NCBI GenBank assembly: GCA_023146135.1
Contig: JAGLCR010000008.1
Location: 1-57,218 of the forward strand
Length of the DNA stretch: 57,218 nt
Source: Bacteroidales bacterium
GTDB lineage: Bacteria > Bacteroidota > Bacteroidia > Bacteroidales > UBA1556
Reading direction: 5' to 3'
Positions 24,000 to 33,572 of this stretch are shown piece after piece. The notes beneath the pieces are model-generated. The model searched no databases. It was not told the DNA's origin and saw nothing but the letters and a program-made list of their open reading frames with translations. Each line of letters opens with the position of its first letter. Positions within the stretch are counted from its first letter, which is position 1. The translations under genes and the position numbers were made by a program.

Positions 24000-26900
24000 A
24001 TGAATGCAGTAAAAAGCCTAAGTTTAGTTTTATTTTTTAGTATAATATTTACAACTACTGTTGCTCAAAATATTACCATCGGTACATCTGAAAATTCAGA
24101 ACTAGTTCAAAACATAAATCAAAATGGTTTTACAATAAACCTAAAAGTAAACAAATTGGATCTTTTGCGAGTAAAGCACCAAAAGCAGGTTTATTATCAG
24201 TTGTCCATTCCTTCATTTAGCAAGAGTCATACTATTGGCAATCCAGATTTACCTGTTTATCGCCGTTTGATTGAAATTCCTGCCAATGCTAGCTACCGAA
24301 TTGAGGTACAAAAAATGCATTTTACTATTTATAACTTAAAAGAATATCAAGTAAACGATTATCTTTTCCCAAGACAAGAGTCGGTGGAAAAGTATGAAGG
24401 AGCGGAAGTGCATTTTCAAATAAATAAGAATATTTACCAAGTAGACTCATTCTATTCCAACACTTTACTATCTATTGATGAGTTGGGTGAAATGCGTGGA
24501 GCTCATATTGGCCGATTAAATATTTCACCTGTAGAGTATAATCCTGTAAGCAAGCAGTTAAAAGTTTATGATGAAATTGAAATCCGAGTTGTTTTTGAAA
24601 ACACAGCGGGTTTGTTGAGTAATAACGAAAAGGCTAGAGTATATTCCCCCGCTTTCCAAACATTAAACTCCGCATTTATCAATGCCGATGCATATAAAAT
24701 TGCTCCACCAACTTCTGGTGTTCAATACCCAATGAAGTATGTTATTGTAGCCGATTCGATGTATCGAAATACATTAATTCCATTTATCAAATGGAAAGAA
24801 ATTCAAGGCTATAAAATTATTGAAGCTTACACCAGCGACCCTTTAGTTGGAAACACTAACAGCTCCATAAAAAGCTATTTGCAATCTTTATATAATGCAG
24901 GAACTGTCGCAGATCCGGCACCTTCATATGTGCTTTTTGTGGGCGATATAGCACAAATTCCAAAACACCCTGGGCTAACCAATTCTTGGGCTGCCGATTT
25001 GTATTATTGCGAATTTACCAACGATTATTTCCCTGAAATGATGTACGGAAGATTTTCGGCTAATGATACCAGCGAGTTAAACCCTCAGATTGAAAAAATA
25101 GTTGAATATGAGAAATACCTTATGGCCGATCCTAGTTTTTTGGATACAAGTATGCTTATTTCTGGTAAAGACGCTTCCTATGCTCCCACCTATGGTGATG
25201 GACAAATAAACTATGGAACAAGTAACTACTTTAATGCAACAAACGCCCTAGTTTGCAAAAGTTATCTTTATATAAACCAGTCGTATAATAAAGATTTGGA
25301 GATTCGTCAAAATGCTGATAGCGGTCTAGCTTTCATCAATTATACGGCTCATGGAAATGTTTCTGGCTGGCATGACCCGAGTTTTAACAGCAATCATGTA
25401 GCAAATATGCAAAATGCAGGTAAATACCCATTTATGGTGGGTAATGCCTGTTTAACCAATAAGTTTGACATGCCGGTTTGCTTTGGAGAAGCCCTATTGC
25501 GTGCTCGAAACAAAGGTGCAATCGGATATATAGGAGCAAGTGATAATACCTTGTGGGACGAAGATTATTATTGGGCTGTGGGAGTAGGAGCTATTTCTTC
25601 CAACCCAAGTTATGCTACTAGCACATCGGGATTATATGATTTAATATTTCATACCCATGGTGAGCCTCATGCTCAATGGGCACTTACGGCATATCAGTAT
25701 CTACAAGCGGGCAATTTAGCTGTTACTCAAGGTGGAAGTAATGTGCGCCGATATTGGGAACTATATCACCTTATGGGCGACCCTTCGATGATGCCATACC
25801 GAAACGTTCCAACAAGTATGTTGGTTAGCTATAATCCAATTATTCCACTGGGAATAAGTTCTTTTAATGTTACTACTGAGCCTTATGCTCTTGTAGCTAT
25901 TTCACGCAATGATTCATTAATCTCATCTGCTTTTGCCGATTCTTTGGGAATTGCATCACTTTACTTCACCCCTTTTACACAAGTTGGGACTGTTGATATA
26001 GTAGTTACCGCAAGTCAAAAACAACCTTTCTTTGGAACAACAACTGCAGCTCCACTTACTGGGCCTTATGTAGTTTACTCTAGTCATAACATTGTTGATT
26101 TTAGTCAAAACAATAATGGACAAGCCGATTATGGGGAGCATATTAAACTAGATATATCTTTGGAAAACATAAGCAACTATCTAGCCGACAGTGTCCATGC
26201 CTATCTGCAAACCTCTGACACTATGGTACAAATAACTGATAGTATTCAATTTTTGGGAGCTATTGTAGCAAATGACACACTATCATACGATAGTATTTTC
26301 GCTTTCAATGTGGCTACAAATGCAGTTGATGGACACTTGGTTCAATTTAATGTGAAGGTAACAGATAGTCTTAATAATATATGGAATTCCAGTTTGTATA
26401 TTCAACTTCATTCTCCAAAGATTAGTATTAATCAAGCGATGATTAATGACAGTCAGTATGGAAATGGAAATGGACGATTCGATGCAGGTGAAACCGTAGA
26501 AATGTGGATAGACATGGGTAATACAGGAAGCTTTCAGGCCTCAAATCTAGCTTGTAACTTGTCCTGTAGTTATAGTGGTGTTAGCATAGCTAGTGCTAAT
26601 TACACTATCGATACCTTGAAAACTGATTCTATTAGGCATGCGAAATTTGATGTTACTATTGATAATAGTTTTATAGACGGTGATATTATAGAATTTGATT
26701 TTAGCTATACTTCCAATGGATTTGCTGACAGCAAACTGTTCACGGAGTTAGTTGGAAGTGTAGATGAGGATTTTGAAACGGGTGATTTTAACAGGTTTGC
26801 ATGGAATAGCAGTGATGCCAATGCCTGGCTAATTAGCAATGATTACGTTTATGAAGGATTGTACTCATCAAGGTCCGACTCAATAGGAGATAATAGTAGC

Positions 26901-27461
26901 TCCTCGCTATCCATTACATTAAATGTATTGTCTGACGATAGTATTTCGTTTATGCAGCGTGTATTTACTGAAGCAAATTATGATGTTCTTCAGTTTTCGA
27001 TTGATGGAATTGTACAGGGAACTTGGTCGGGTGTAAAACCATGGAAAAGAGAAGTTTTTTCGGTAAAACAAGGAGTGCATATATTTAAATGGTCCTATGT
27101 AAAAGACGCATATGCTATATCGAGTATTGATGCAGCTTTCGTGGATAAAATATTGTTTCCTCCTACCGATGCATGGGTAAACATTGAAGATACCGAATCG
27201 CAATTGACTAGTATTAAACTAATGCCTAACCCTGCAACTGATTATACAGTACTTAGCTTTGAACTTGATGAAAATAAAAAAGCCGATATTATTCTTTATG
27301 ATATCAAAGGACAGGTGGTTCGTATTATTAAATCGTCGTTTTATGTGACCGGCCAAAAGCAACAAATCAAGATTCACACTCAAGATTTGCCTTCAGGTAT
27401 TTATTTTGTAAGTATTCAATCAGGAGTCCAAAGATGGTTTAAAAAACTCGTTGTTCTGTAA
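24000..27461 (+). CDS. Gingipain-type C25 peptidase with T9SS sorting domain
   Basis: The 1153-residue secreted cysteine protease starts with a signal peptide ending near TVAQ (residue 23). A propeptide-like region with GNPDLPVYRRLIEIP (about 80-95) follows. The C25 catalytic domain spans about 245-600, with H451 in YTAHGN and the nucleophile C484 in GNACLT. Conserved acidic sites such as VGDIAQIP and the DLYYCEFTNDYFPEMMYGR block are present. Beta-sandwich domains occupy 620-1060. The type A sorting domain has MPNPATDYTV near 1075 and the end WFKKLVVL. It should be exported by T9SS to the surface, cleaving unknown proteins. A strong terminator follows. A second C25 gene lies at 48952-52086. 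Confidence 0.92.
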   Translation: MNAVKSLSLVLFFSIIFTTTVAQNITIGTSENSELVQNINQNGFTINLKVNKLDLLRVKHQKQVYYQLSIPSFSKSHTIGNPDLPVYRRLIEIPANASYRIEVQKMHFTIYNLKEYQVNDYLFPRQESVEKYEGAEVHFQINKNIYQVDSFYSNTLLSIDELGEMRGAHIGRLNISPVEYNPVSKQLKVYDEIEIRVVFENTAGLLSNNEKARVYSPAFQTLNSAFINADAYKIAPPTSGVQYPMKYVIVADSMYRNTLIPFIKWKEIQGYKIIEAYTSDPLVGNTNSSIKSYLQSLYNAGTVADPAPSYVLFVGDIAQIPKHPGLTNSWAADLYYCEFTNDYFPEMMYGRFSANDTSELNPQIEKIVEYEKYLMADPSFLDTSMLISGKDASYAPTYGDGQINYGTSNYFNATNALVCKSYLYINQSYNKDLEIRQNADSGLAFINYTAHGNVSGWHDPSFNSNHVANMQNAGKYPFMVGNACLTNKFDMPVCFGEALLRARNKGAIGYIGASDNTLWDEDYYWAVGVGAISSNPSYATSTSGLYDLIFHTHGEPHAQWALTAYQYLQAGNLAVTQGGSNVRRYWELYHLMGDPSMMPYRNVPTSMLVSYNPIIPLGISSFNVTTEPYALVAISRNDSLISSAFADSLGIASLYFTPFTQVGTVDIVVTASQKQPFFGTTTAAPLTGPYVVYSSHNIVDFSQNNNGQADYGEHIKLDISLENISNYLADSVHAYLQTSDTMVQITDSIQFLGAIVANDTLSYDSIFAFNVATNAVDGHLVQFNVKVTDSLNNIWNSSLYIQLHSPKISINQAMINDSQYGNGNGRFDAGETVEMWIDMGNTGSFQASNLACNLSCSYSGVSIASANYTIDTLKTDSIRHAKFDVTIDNSFIDGDIIEFDFSYTSNGFADSKLFTELVGSVDEDFETGDFNRFAWNSSDANAWLISNDYVYEGLYSSRSDSIGDNSSSSLSITLNVLSDDSISFMQRVFTEANYDVLQFSIDGIVQGTWSGVKPWKREVFSVKQGVHIFKWSYVKDAYAISSIDAAFVDKILFPPTDAWVNIEDTESQLTSIKLMPNPATDYTVLSFELDENKKADIILYDIKGQVVRIIKSSFYVTGQKQQIKIHTQDLPSGIYFVSIQSGVQRWFKKLVVL

Positions 27462-27480
27462 ACGATTCTACAAATCGACA

Positions 27481-27520
27481 AAAAAAACCCTTCAGAAAGA
27501 GCTTTTTTGAAGGGTTTTTT
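27481..27520. terminator. Terminator after the C25 protease gene
   Basis: The stem AAAAACCCTTCA/TGAAGGGTTTTT with a loop of about 13 bases has A and T runs on either side. It starts about 20 bases after the stop codon. Confidence 0.88.
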
Positions 27521-27541
27521 CTTTGTATTCCCATTCAGAAC

Positions 27542-27574
27542 ATTGCATAAGGTTAAAAAAATCATGTACATTTG
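27542..27574 (+). promoter_or_regulatory. Promoter of the LutB-like gene
   Basis: ATTG at 27542-27545 and a perfect -7 box TACATTTG at 27567-27574 are separated by 21 bases, close to the Bacteroidota arrangement. The ATG is 25 bases downstream. Confidence 0.65.
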
Positions 27575-27598
27575 TTTCTCCAAAATTAACCATGCATA

Positions 27599-28978
27599 AT
27601 GAACAACTTTAAGCAACAGTTTTTACAAGACAGTGAAAAAAAATCATTTGATTTAGATCATCGTAAGATATTGAATTTTAATATATCACGATATAATAAG
27701 GCTGTTGTAAAGGGTAAATCTCAGTATGTGGATTTACAATTAGCCAAAGACCGTGCTGCGCGCATTAAACGTAATGTGGTAAATAATTTGGAAGAATACC
27801 TCATGGAGTTTGAATCCAATTTTATTAAAAATGGAGGGCAAATAATATGGGCTGAAGATGGTAAAGCTGCTGTAAAAGAAATACTAGAAATAAGCAAAAA
27901 GCATAATGTTAAGAAAGTAGTAAAGTCCAAGTCAATGGTTACGGAGGAAATAGAGCTTAATAAGCACCTTCAAGCCTTTGGTATTGAATCCTTAGAAACT
28001 GATTTGGGAGAGTATATTGTGCAATTGGCTGACGAGCCACCCTACCATATTGTTACTCCAGCCATGCATAAGAGTAAAGAGGATATTGCAGAACTTTATC
28101 ACGAAAAATTTGATACTCCAATTGAATATACTCCTGAACAACTTACCGAGTTTACCCGACATAAACTTAGAGAAAAGTTTGTTCAAGCTGATATGGGTAT
28201 TACGGGAGGTAATTTCCTAATTGCTGATATTGGAGGGCTTGCATTGACTGAAAATGAGGGCAATGCTGTACTAAGTATGTCTATGCCTAAAATACATGTA
28301 GCCATCGTAGGACTGGAAAAAATTATACCCTCATTTCGCGACATGGATTTATTTTGGTCCTTGCTTTCTACCCATGGTACTGGTCAAAAAGCAACGGTAT
28401 ATAATTCTATAATTACTGGCCCTAGAGGCGATAACGAAGTTGATGGTCCTGAGCAAATGTATTTGATTTTATTGGATAATGGTCGTACAAACTTACTAGC
28501 ACAAGAACACCAAAAAGAAGCATTAAGCTGTATTCGTTGTGGCGCCTGTTTGAATGTTTGCCCAGTATACAAAAACATAGGTGGACACACATACAATTCG
28601 GTTTATTCTGGACCCATTGGTTCGGTTATTATGCCCCACCTTCAAGGGTTCGAAAACTATAGTCATTTAAGTTTTGCCTCTACTCTTTGCGGTCGTTGTA
28701 CCGAGGAATGCCCCGTAAATATCCCCATTCACGAAATGCTCCTTTACAATCGTCGCGATGCAGTAAAACAAGGGCATACCGACAAGCATTTCAATACCAT
28801 CATGAAGGCTTATAAAATAGCCATGAAAAAGCGATGGATTATGGAGACATTTCCTCCAGGGCTTAAAAATTTTGGAATGAAACTGGTGTTTAAAAAAACT
28901 TGGGGGCCTCGTAGGCAACTTCCTGAATTTAAAGAGTCCTTTAATACACGTTGGAAAAAAGAACGTTTTTTCGAATAA
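27599..28978 (+). CDS. LutB-like iron-sulfur protein (lactate utilisation type)
   Basis: This 459-residue protein combines the DUF162/LUD domain with a ferredoxin-like part, as LutB/YkgF does in L-lactate oxidation to pyruvate. Two cluster motifs are visible: C311, C314, C317 and C321 (CIRCGACLNVCPVY), and C364, C367 and C371 (CGRCTEECPVNIP). The conserved GNFLIADIGGLALTENEGN block is near 205-223. It is cytosolic, with no signal. In Bacillus LutB works with LutA and LutC, but neither gene is adjacent here. They may be elsewhere, or the protein may serve another oxidation. The promoter upstream and the terminator before it define a transcription unit of its own or with the TonB receptor 60 bases downstream. 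Confidence 0.88.
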   Translation: MNNFKQQFLQDSEKKSFDLDHRKILNFNISRYNKAVVKGKSQYVDLQLAKDRAARIKRNVVNNLEEYLMEFESNFIKNGGQIIWAEDGKAAVKEILEISKKHNVKKVVKSKSMVTEEIELNKHLQAFGIESLETDLGEYIVQLADEPPYHIVTPAMHKSKEDIAELYHEKFDTPIEYTPEQLTEFTRHKLREKFVQADMGITGGNFLIADIGGLALTENEGNAVLSMSMPKIHVAIVGLEKIIPSFRDMDLFWSLLSTHGTGQKATVYNSIITGPRGDNEVDGPEQMYLILLDNGRTNLLAQEHQKEALSCIRCGACLNVCPVYKNIGGHTYNSVYSGPIGSVIMPHLQGFENYSHLSFASTLCGRCTEECPVNIPIHEMLLYNRRDAVKQGHTDKHFNTIMKAYKIAMKKRWIMETFPPGLKNFGMKLVFKKTWGPRRQLPEFKESFNTRWKKERFFE

Positions 28979-29038
28979 TTGTTATATTTCAACGTTAATT
29001 GTATTACTAACTGCACAAAATAACAAAATACGCTACAC

Positions 29039-31387
29039 ATGAAACGTATTATCATTATTGGATTAGTATTGCTATTTGTTACTTCACTTTATGCCCAAGG
29101 GCAAAAAAAGAACTACACTATTTCAGGTTTTGTTAAAGAAAACGGTTCGGGAGAACTGCTTATCGGTGTTAATATTTACATTAAAGGTACACAAATAGGC
29201 ACCGTTACAAACAACTACGGATTTTATTCTCTGACTATTCCTAAACAGGATCTAAACCTGACCTATTCCTATGTGGGCTATATGATGCAGCTTAAACACA
29301 TTAAACTAAACAATGACACCGTACTAAATGTAAATTTGGGTGCAAACCTAGAGCTTAGTGAAGTGGAAATTAAAGCATATCGAGACCGCATAAGCGATAA
29401 AGCAGAGATGAGTGTGGTGAAAGTTCCTATTCAACAGATGAAAGAGATTCCTGCATTGATGGGAGAGCGTGATGTTTTCAAAGTGCTTCAGCTATTGCCA
29501 GGGATACGCTCGGGAAGTGAAGCCAGTGCAGGACTTTATGTTCGTGGTGGTGGCCCCGACCAAAATCTAATACTACTCGATGATGCTACAGTATATAATG
29601 CCATGCATTTGTTTGGTTTCTTTTCCGTTTTCAATGGCGACGCCATAAAAAGTGTAGAACTTACTAAGGGCGGCTTCCCTGCTGAGAATGGCGGGCGATT
29701 GTCCTCAGTGGTTGATATTCGCCTTAAAGATGGAAATAAAGAAAAAATTGGTGGCGAAGGTAGTATTGGATTATTATCCTCTCGCCTATTGCTCGAAGGG
29801 CCAATAGTCAAAGGTAAATCTTCGTTTATTATCTCTGGCCGTCGTACCTATATTGATGTGCTTGCCAGACCTTTTATGAGCAAGGAAACTGATGAAGTGA
29901 CTGGGTACTATTTTTACGACCTTAATGCAAAAGTGAATTATGAAATAAGCGATCGCGACAAAATATATTTAAGTGGGTACTTTGGACGTGATAAGTTTTA
30001 TAGTGAGTCTTCAAGTGATAAGTATAGTTCATCCAACGATTTATACTGGGAAAATATCACGGGCACCTTACGTTGGAACCACCTTTTCACCAATAAACTA
30101 TTCAGTAATACTTCACTAATTTTTAGTAATTATAATTTTGCCGTTAATAGTGAGGAAATAAATGGCGGTGATAAATTTGAACTTAAATATAATTCAGGAA
30201 TTCGAGATATCTCACTCAAGGAAGATTTGCACTGGATGCCAAGAGTAAACCATTATGTAAAAATGGGTTTTCAAATAACCAATCATCGTTTTACCCCCAG
30301 CGCTGTGGTTCTTACTGGTAGCTCCTTCGAAACCGATTATAACGTAAAAACGCTCAACTCCTTCGAAACAGCTGCCTATATTCAAGACGAATGGAAAATT
30401 AACGCGCTAACAAAAGTTAATATTGGTTTACGATTTAGTAACTTTAATTTTGAAGACACGCATTATTTTGGCTTAGAGCCTCGTTTACTCATTAGTAGAA
30501 TGCTAAGCGAAAGCTTTTCAATTAAAGCTTCGTATACCATAATGAATCAGTATATTCATTTACTAACTCAAAGTGGTATTGGCTTACCAACCGACCTGTG
30601 GGTGCCAGCAACCGATCGAGTAGGACCTCAAAAATCGCAGCAGGTGGCTATTGGAGTTGCTAAGGATTTTGACAAGCAAGCTTTTTCCATATCTGTGGAG
30701 GCATATTATAAAACCATGAATAATATTATCGCTTATAAGGAGGGGTCAAATTTTATGATGATTGACGATCCTTTTTCCAATAAGGAGTTTCACTATGAGG
30801 ATAATGTTACCTCTGGAAAGGGTTATTCTACAGGCGTAGAGTTTCTCTTGCAACGAAAATTTGGTCGTTTGTCTGGTTGGATTGGTTATACCCTATCATA
30901 TACCCGACACCAATTTGATGAACTAAATTATGGCAAAGAGTTTTTCCCACGCCACGACCGCCGACATGATATTTCTATAGTAGCAATTTACAAACTTAGT
31001 AAGCGATTTACCTTTAGCTCAACTTGGGTATATGGAACAGGGGATGCGCTTACTCTTGGCCAGTCAAATTATATTGCATACTCTCATAATCCCACAGGGC
31101 CGACAGGTGCACAAAACAACTTTTACCCTAGACAAGTTACTTACTATGGTGACAAAAATTCCTTCCGTATGGAAGCCTATCATCGTTTAGATATTGGAAT
31201 ACAGTTTCATAGAAAACTAAAATGGGGCGGCGAAAGCATCATCGATGTATCAGTATATAATGTATATAATCATAAAAATCCGTTTTATTACGACGTACGT
31301 TATGATCCTAAATCCCAAGAGAATAAACTAGTTCAATATTCACTAATTCCCGTTTTACCCAGTGTATCATATTATTTAAAATTTTAG
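29039..31387 (+). CDS. TonB-dependent outer-membrane receptor with carboxypeptidase-like N-terminal domain
   Basis: The 782-residue protein has a signal peptide (ending SLYAQ, residue 20). A CarboxypepD_reg-like beta domain (about 26-110, ISGFVKENGSGELLIGVNIYIKG) follows. The plug is at about 120-230, with the LLPGIRSGSEASAGLYVRGGGPDQNLILLDD signature region, and a 22-strand barrel follows. It ends in a beta-signal-like aromatic strand PVLPSVSYYLKF. Such receptors import large or scarce ligands using TonB energy. It is not a SusC length or type, and no SusD follows. The lipoprotein of the DUF4249 family starts four bases downstream, a standard Bacteroidota pair whose substrate is generally unknown. 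Confidence 0.92.
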   Translation: MKRIIIIGLVLLFVTSLYAQGQKKNYTISGFVKENGSGELLIGVNIYIKGTQIGTVTNNYGFYSLTIPKQDLNLTYSYVGYMMQLKHIKLNNDTVLNVNLGANLELSEVEIKAYRDRISDKAEMSVVKVPIQQMKEIPALMGERDVFKVLQLLPGIRSGSEASAGLYVRGGGPDQNLILLDDATVYNAMHLFGFFSVFNGDAIKSVELTKGGFPAENGGRLSSVVDIRLKDGNKEKIGGEGSIGLLSSRLLLEGPIVKGKSSFIISGRRTYIDVLARPFMSKETDEVTGYYFYDLNAKVNYEISDRDKIYLSGYFGRDKFYSESSSDKYSSSNDLYWENITGTLRWNHLFTNKLFSNTSLIFSNYNFAVNSEEINGGDKFELKYNSGIRDISLKEDLHWMPRVNHYVKMGFQITNHRFTPSAVVLTGSSFETDYNVKTLNSFETAAYIQDEWKINALTKVNIGLRFSNFNFEDTHYFGLEPRLLISRMLSESFSIKASYTIMNQYIHLLTQSGIGLPTDLWVPATDRVGPQKSQQVAIGVAKDFDKQAFSISVEAYYKTMNNIIAYKEGSNFMMIDDPFSNKEFHYEDNVTSGKGYSTGVEFLLQRKFGRLSGWIGYTLSYTRHQFDELNYGKEFFPRHDRRHDISIVAIYKLSKRFTFSSTWVYGTGDALTLGQSNYIAYSHNPTGPTGAQNNFYPRQVTYYGDKNSFRMEAYHRLDIGIQFHRKLKWGGESIIDVSVYNVYNHKNPFYYDVRYDPKSQENKLVQYSLIPVLPSVSYYLKF

Positions 31388-31391
31388 AACA

Positions 31392-32243
31392 ATGAAAAAT
31401 ATTAACACTAATTCTATCATATATAGCTTATTAATTTCAATTAGCTTGATAGCTTGCGAAAAGGACTCAAATGTGGAAGTTCCCAATGTAAAACCTGAAT
31501 TAGTAACTGCTTGTTTTATATCGCCTACTGCAGATCAAACCACCCTACAACTCAGCTGGTCGGCACCCATATTTCATAATACAGTACATGAACAACCAAT
31601 AGAAGAAGATGCTCATGTATATATTTTTGACGGTGCAAATAAACATCAATTATTATTTAACTCAATTAAGGAATCCTATGAAATAAGCAAATCGCAATTG
31701 CAAATTGTAGCAGGAAGAAAATATACTTTGACAGTAGAAAGCAGCAAGTCGGAAACGCTAACTGCAGAAACCATAATACCTGTAAAACCTAAGTTTAGCA
31801 TTGCCTTTCAATCATATGACTCCGTTCATAGTCCCTATGATTCGCCGCAAAGATTTGACTATCGTTATTTTGTAAAGCTCAATATTTCCAATGAAGAAGA
31901 TAAAGCCTATTACCGAATTGCTGCATGGGGAAAGAGCAAGTATTTAGGCTACAAACAAATTTTGTCTATTACCCCAACCAATGGCGAAAACAAAATATAT
32001 CATGGAGACTATTCGGGTACACTCATATTTGTACGATCAGCTGAGCCCGAAGAGAGGCTAACAGATATTTACATAAATCTACATAAAGTAGACGAAACCT
32101 ATTATCGGTATCATAATGCTTTAGAAAACTATCAAGGTAGCGATTTGTTTTCAGAACCTACTTTAGTCTATTCCAACGTGGAGCATGGGCTGGGAGTATT
32201 TTGCTCTTATAATAACCTCATGGATTCGGTGGCCGTGAAATAG
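31392..32243 (+). CDS. DUF4249-family lipoprotein, partner of the TonB receptor
   Basis: The 283-residue protein has a lipobox (SLIAC, C22). It has the DUF4249 pattern: an opening KPELVTACFISPTADQTTLQLSWSAP, then EDAHVYIFDGANKHQLL, GRKYTLTVES and a C-terminal part with YYRYHNALENYQ. DUF4249 proteins usually sit directly behind a TonB-dependent receptor and are thought to be outer-membrane accessory lipoproteins; their role is not established. It starts four bases after the receptor stop codon, so the two are coexpressed. Confidence 0.85.
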   Translation: MKNINTNSIIYSLLISISLIACEKDSNVEVPNVKPELVTACFISPTADQTTLQLSWSAPIFHNTVHEQPIEEDAHVYIFDGANKHQLLFNSIKESYEISKSQLQIVAGRKYTLTVESSKSETLTAETIIPVKPKFSIAFQSYDSVHSPYDSPQRFDYRYFVKLNISNEEDKAYYRIAAWGKSKYLGYKQILSITPTNGENKIYHGDYSGTLIFVRSAEPEERLTDIYINLHKVDETYYRYHNALENYQGSDLFSEPTLVYSNVEHGLGVFCSYNNLMDSVAVK

Positions 32244-32347
32244 GACTACGCTTTTACTCGGCTTAACATCATCTTTTGCTTAAACCTTAAATTCGTAGTA
32301 TAATTTAATCGTACTCAAACGAATCATGAGCATAAGGCAATTTTCAT

Positions 32348-32355
32348 TAACTTTG
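32348..32355 (+). promoter_or_regulatory. -7 promoter box of the cysteine desulfurase gene
   Basis: TAACTTTG fits TAnnTTTG and lies 25 bases before the ATG at 32380. It sits inside the longer open frame that could start at 32326, which argues for the downstream start. Confidence 0.6.
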
Positions 32356-32379
32356 ATCAAGCACAAAACTCTCAAAACC

Positions 32380-33513
32380 ATGAAACCCATTTACCTAGAT
32401 TATAATGCAACAACCCCTGTTTCTAAAGAAGTTGCAGATAGCATGCGCCCTTTTTTGGAAGAATATTTTGGTAATCCATCAAGCTCACATACCTATGGGC
32501 AATATACCAAGCTGGCCATTGAAAAAGCTCGCAATCAAGTTGCAAGCCTTTTGAATTGCAAACCCTCCGAAATAGTTTTTACCAGTGGCGGAACCGAGTC
32601 AAATAATTATGCTCTTAAGGGAATCGCTTTTGCCAATAAAGCCAATGGAAACCATATTATTACTTCTTCAATAGAACATCCTGCGGTAATAGAAGTTTGT
32701 AAGTATTTAGAAAAACAAGGTTTCGAAATTACTTATTTGGCTGTAGACTCTGAGGGCGTAGTAAATATATCTGATGTGGAAGCTGCCATTAAACCCACCA
32801 CTATCCTTATATCAGTAATGCATGCAAATAATGAGGTTGGAAGCATTCAACCCATAAGCGAAATCGGTAGGCTAGCAAAAAAACATGGTATTATTATGCA
32901 TACAGATGCAGCACAGAGTTTGGGCAAAATAAAAGCTGATGTGCAAAAACTGAATGTAGATTTATTAAGCATGGCAGGGCACAAACTTTATGCTCCAAAA
33001 GGTATTGGGGCTTTGTATATTAGAGAAGGAGTGGTTTTAGAAAAACTAATTCATGGAGCTGACCATGAAAGAAATTTAAGAGCTGGAACGGAAAATGTAT
33101 TGGAGATTGTGGGTTTGGGAAAGGCCTGCGATATGGCAAATAATCAATTGGATAATAATGCAAAGCATTATCAAGAAATGCGTGATTATCTATATCAACT
33201 ATTGCTTAAATCAATACCGCAGCTATTGCTCAATGGACCTACAAATAACCGATTACCCAATACCTTAAACATATCATTTCCTAATATGGAGGCAAATGCT
33301 TTAATAGCCTTGATGCCAGGCATTGCCGCATCGGCAGGGGCAGCATGTCATTCGAGCGGCATTAGTGTGTCTCAAGTACTTAAAGCCCTGCAGATTCCAA
33401 CGGATTTTGCTATGGGAACTATTCGGTTTTCCACTGGTAGATATAATACCAAAGAAGAAATTGAGATTGCGGCAGCCATGATTGTAAAGGCCGTAAAAGA
33501 ATTACGTAACTAG
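32380..33513 (+). CDS. NifS/IscS-like cysteine desulfurase, possibly selenocysteine-lyase type
   Basis: This PLP enzyme takes sulfur from cysteine (or selenium from selenocysteine) as a persulfide or selenide. The 377-residue protein starts MKPIYLDYNATTP and has SGGTESNN near 70. The PLP lysine is K202 in AGHKLYAPKG, and the active cysteine is C323 in SAGAACHSSGIS. The GAACHS pattern and the following AMGTIRFSTGR resemble selenocysteine lyase and related NifS proteins more than IscS (SACTSA). No iscU, sufBCD, selD or mnmA is adjacent. I start at 32380, not 32326, because of the promoter position and the family N-terminus. Substrate preference cannot be decided from sequence. Confidence 0.85.
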   Translation: MKPIYLDYNATTPVSKEVADSMRPFLEEYFGNPSSSHTYGQYTKLAIEKARNQVASLLNCKPSEIVFTSGGTESNNYALKGIAFANKANGNHIITSSIEHPAVIEVCKYLEKQGFEITYLAVDSEGVVNISDVEAAIKPTTILISVMHANNEVGSIQPISEIGRLAKKHGIIMHTDAAQSLGKIKADVQKLNVDLLSMAGHKLYAPKGIGALYIREGVVLEKLIHGADHERNLRAGTENVLEIVGLGKACDMANNQLDNNAKHYQEMRDYLYQLLLKSIPQLLLNGPTNNRLPNTLNISFPNMEANALIALMPGIAASAGAACHSSGISVSQVLKALQIPTDFAMGTIRFSTGRYNTKEEIEIAAAMIVKAVKELRN

Positions 33514-33524
33514 TTTACAAACTC

Positions 33525-33552
33525 AAAAAGCCAAGCAATAGCTTGGCTTTTT
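33525..33552. terminator. Bidirectional terminator between convergent genes
   Basis: AAAAAGCCAAGC-AATA-GCTTGGCTTTTT is a perfect 12-bp hairpin with A and T runs. It serves both the desulfurase gene and the convergent aspS. Confidence 0.93.
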
Positions 33553-33572
33553 AATATAATTTGATCATTATT

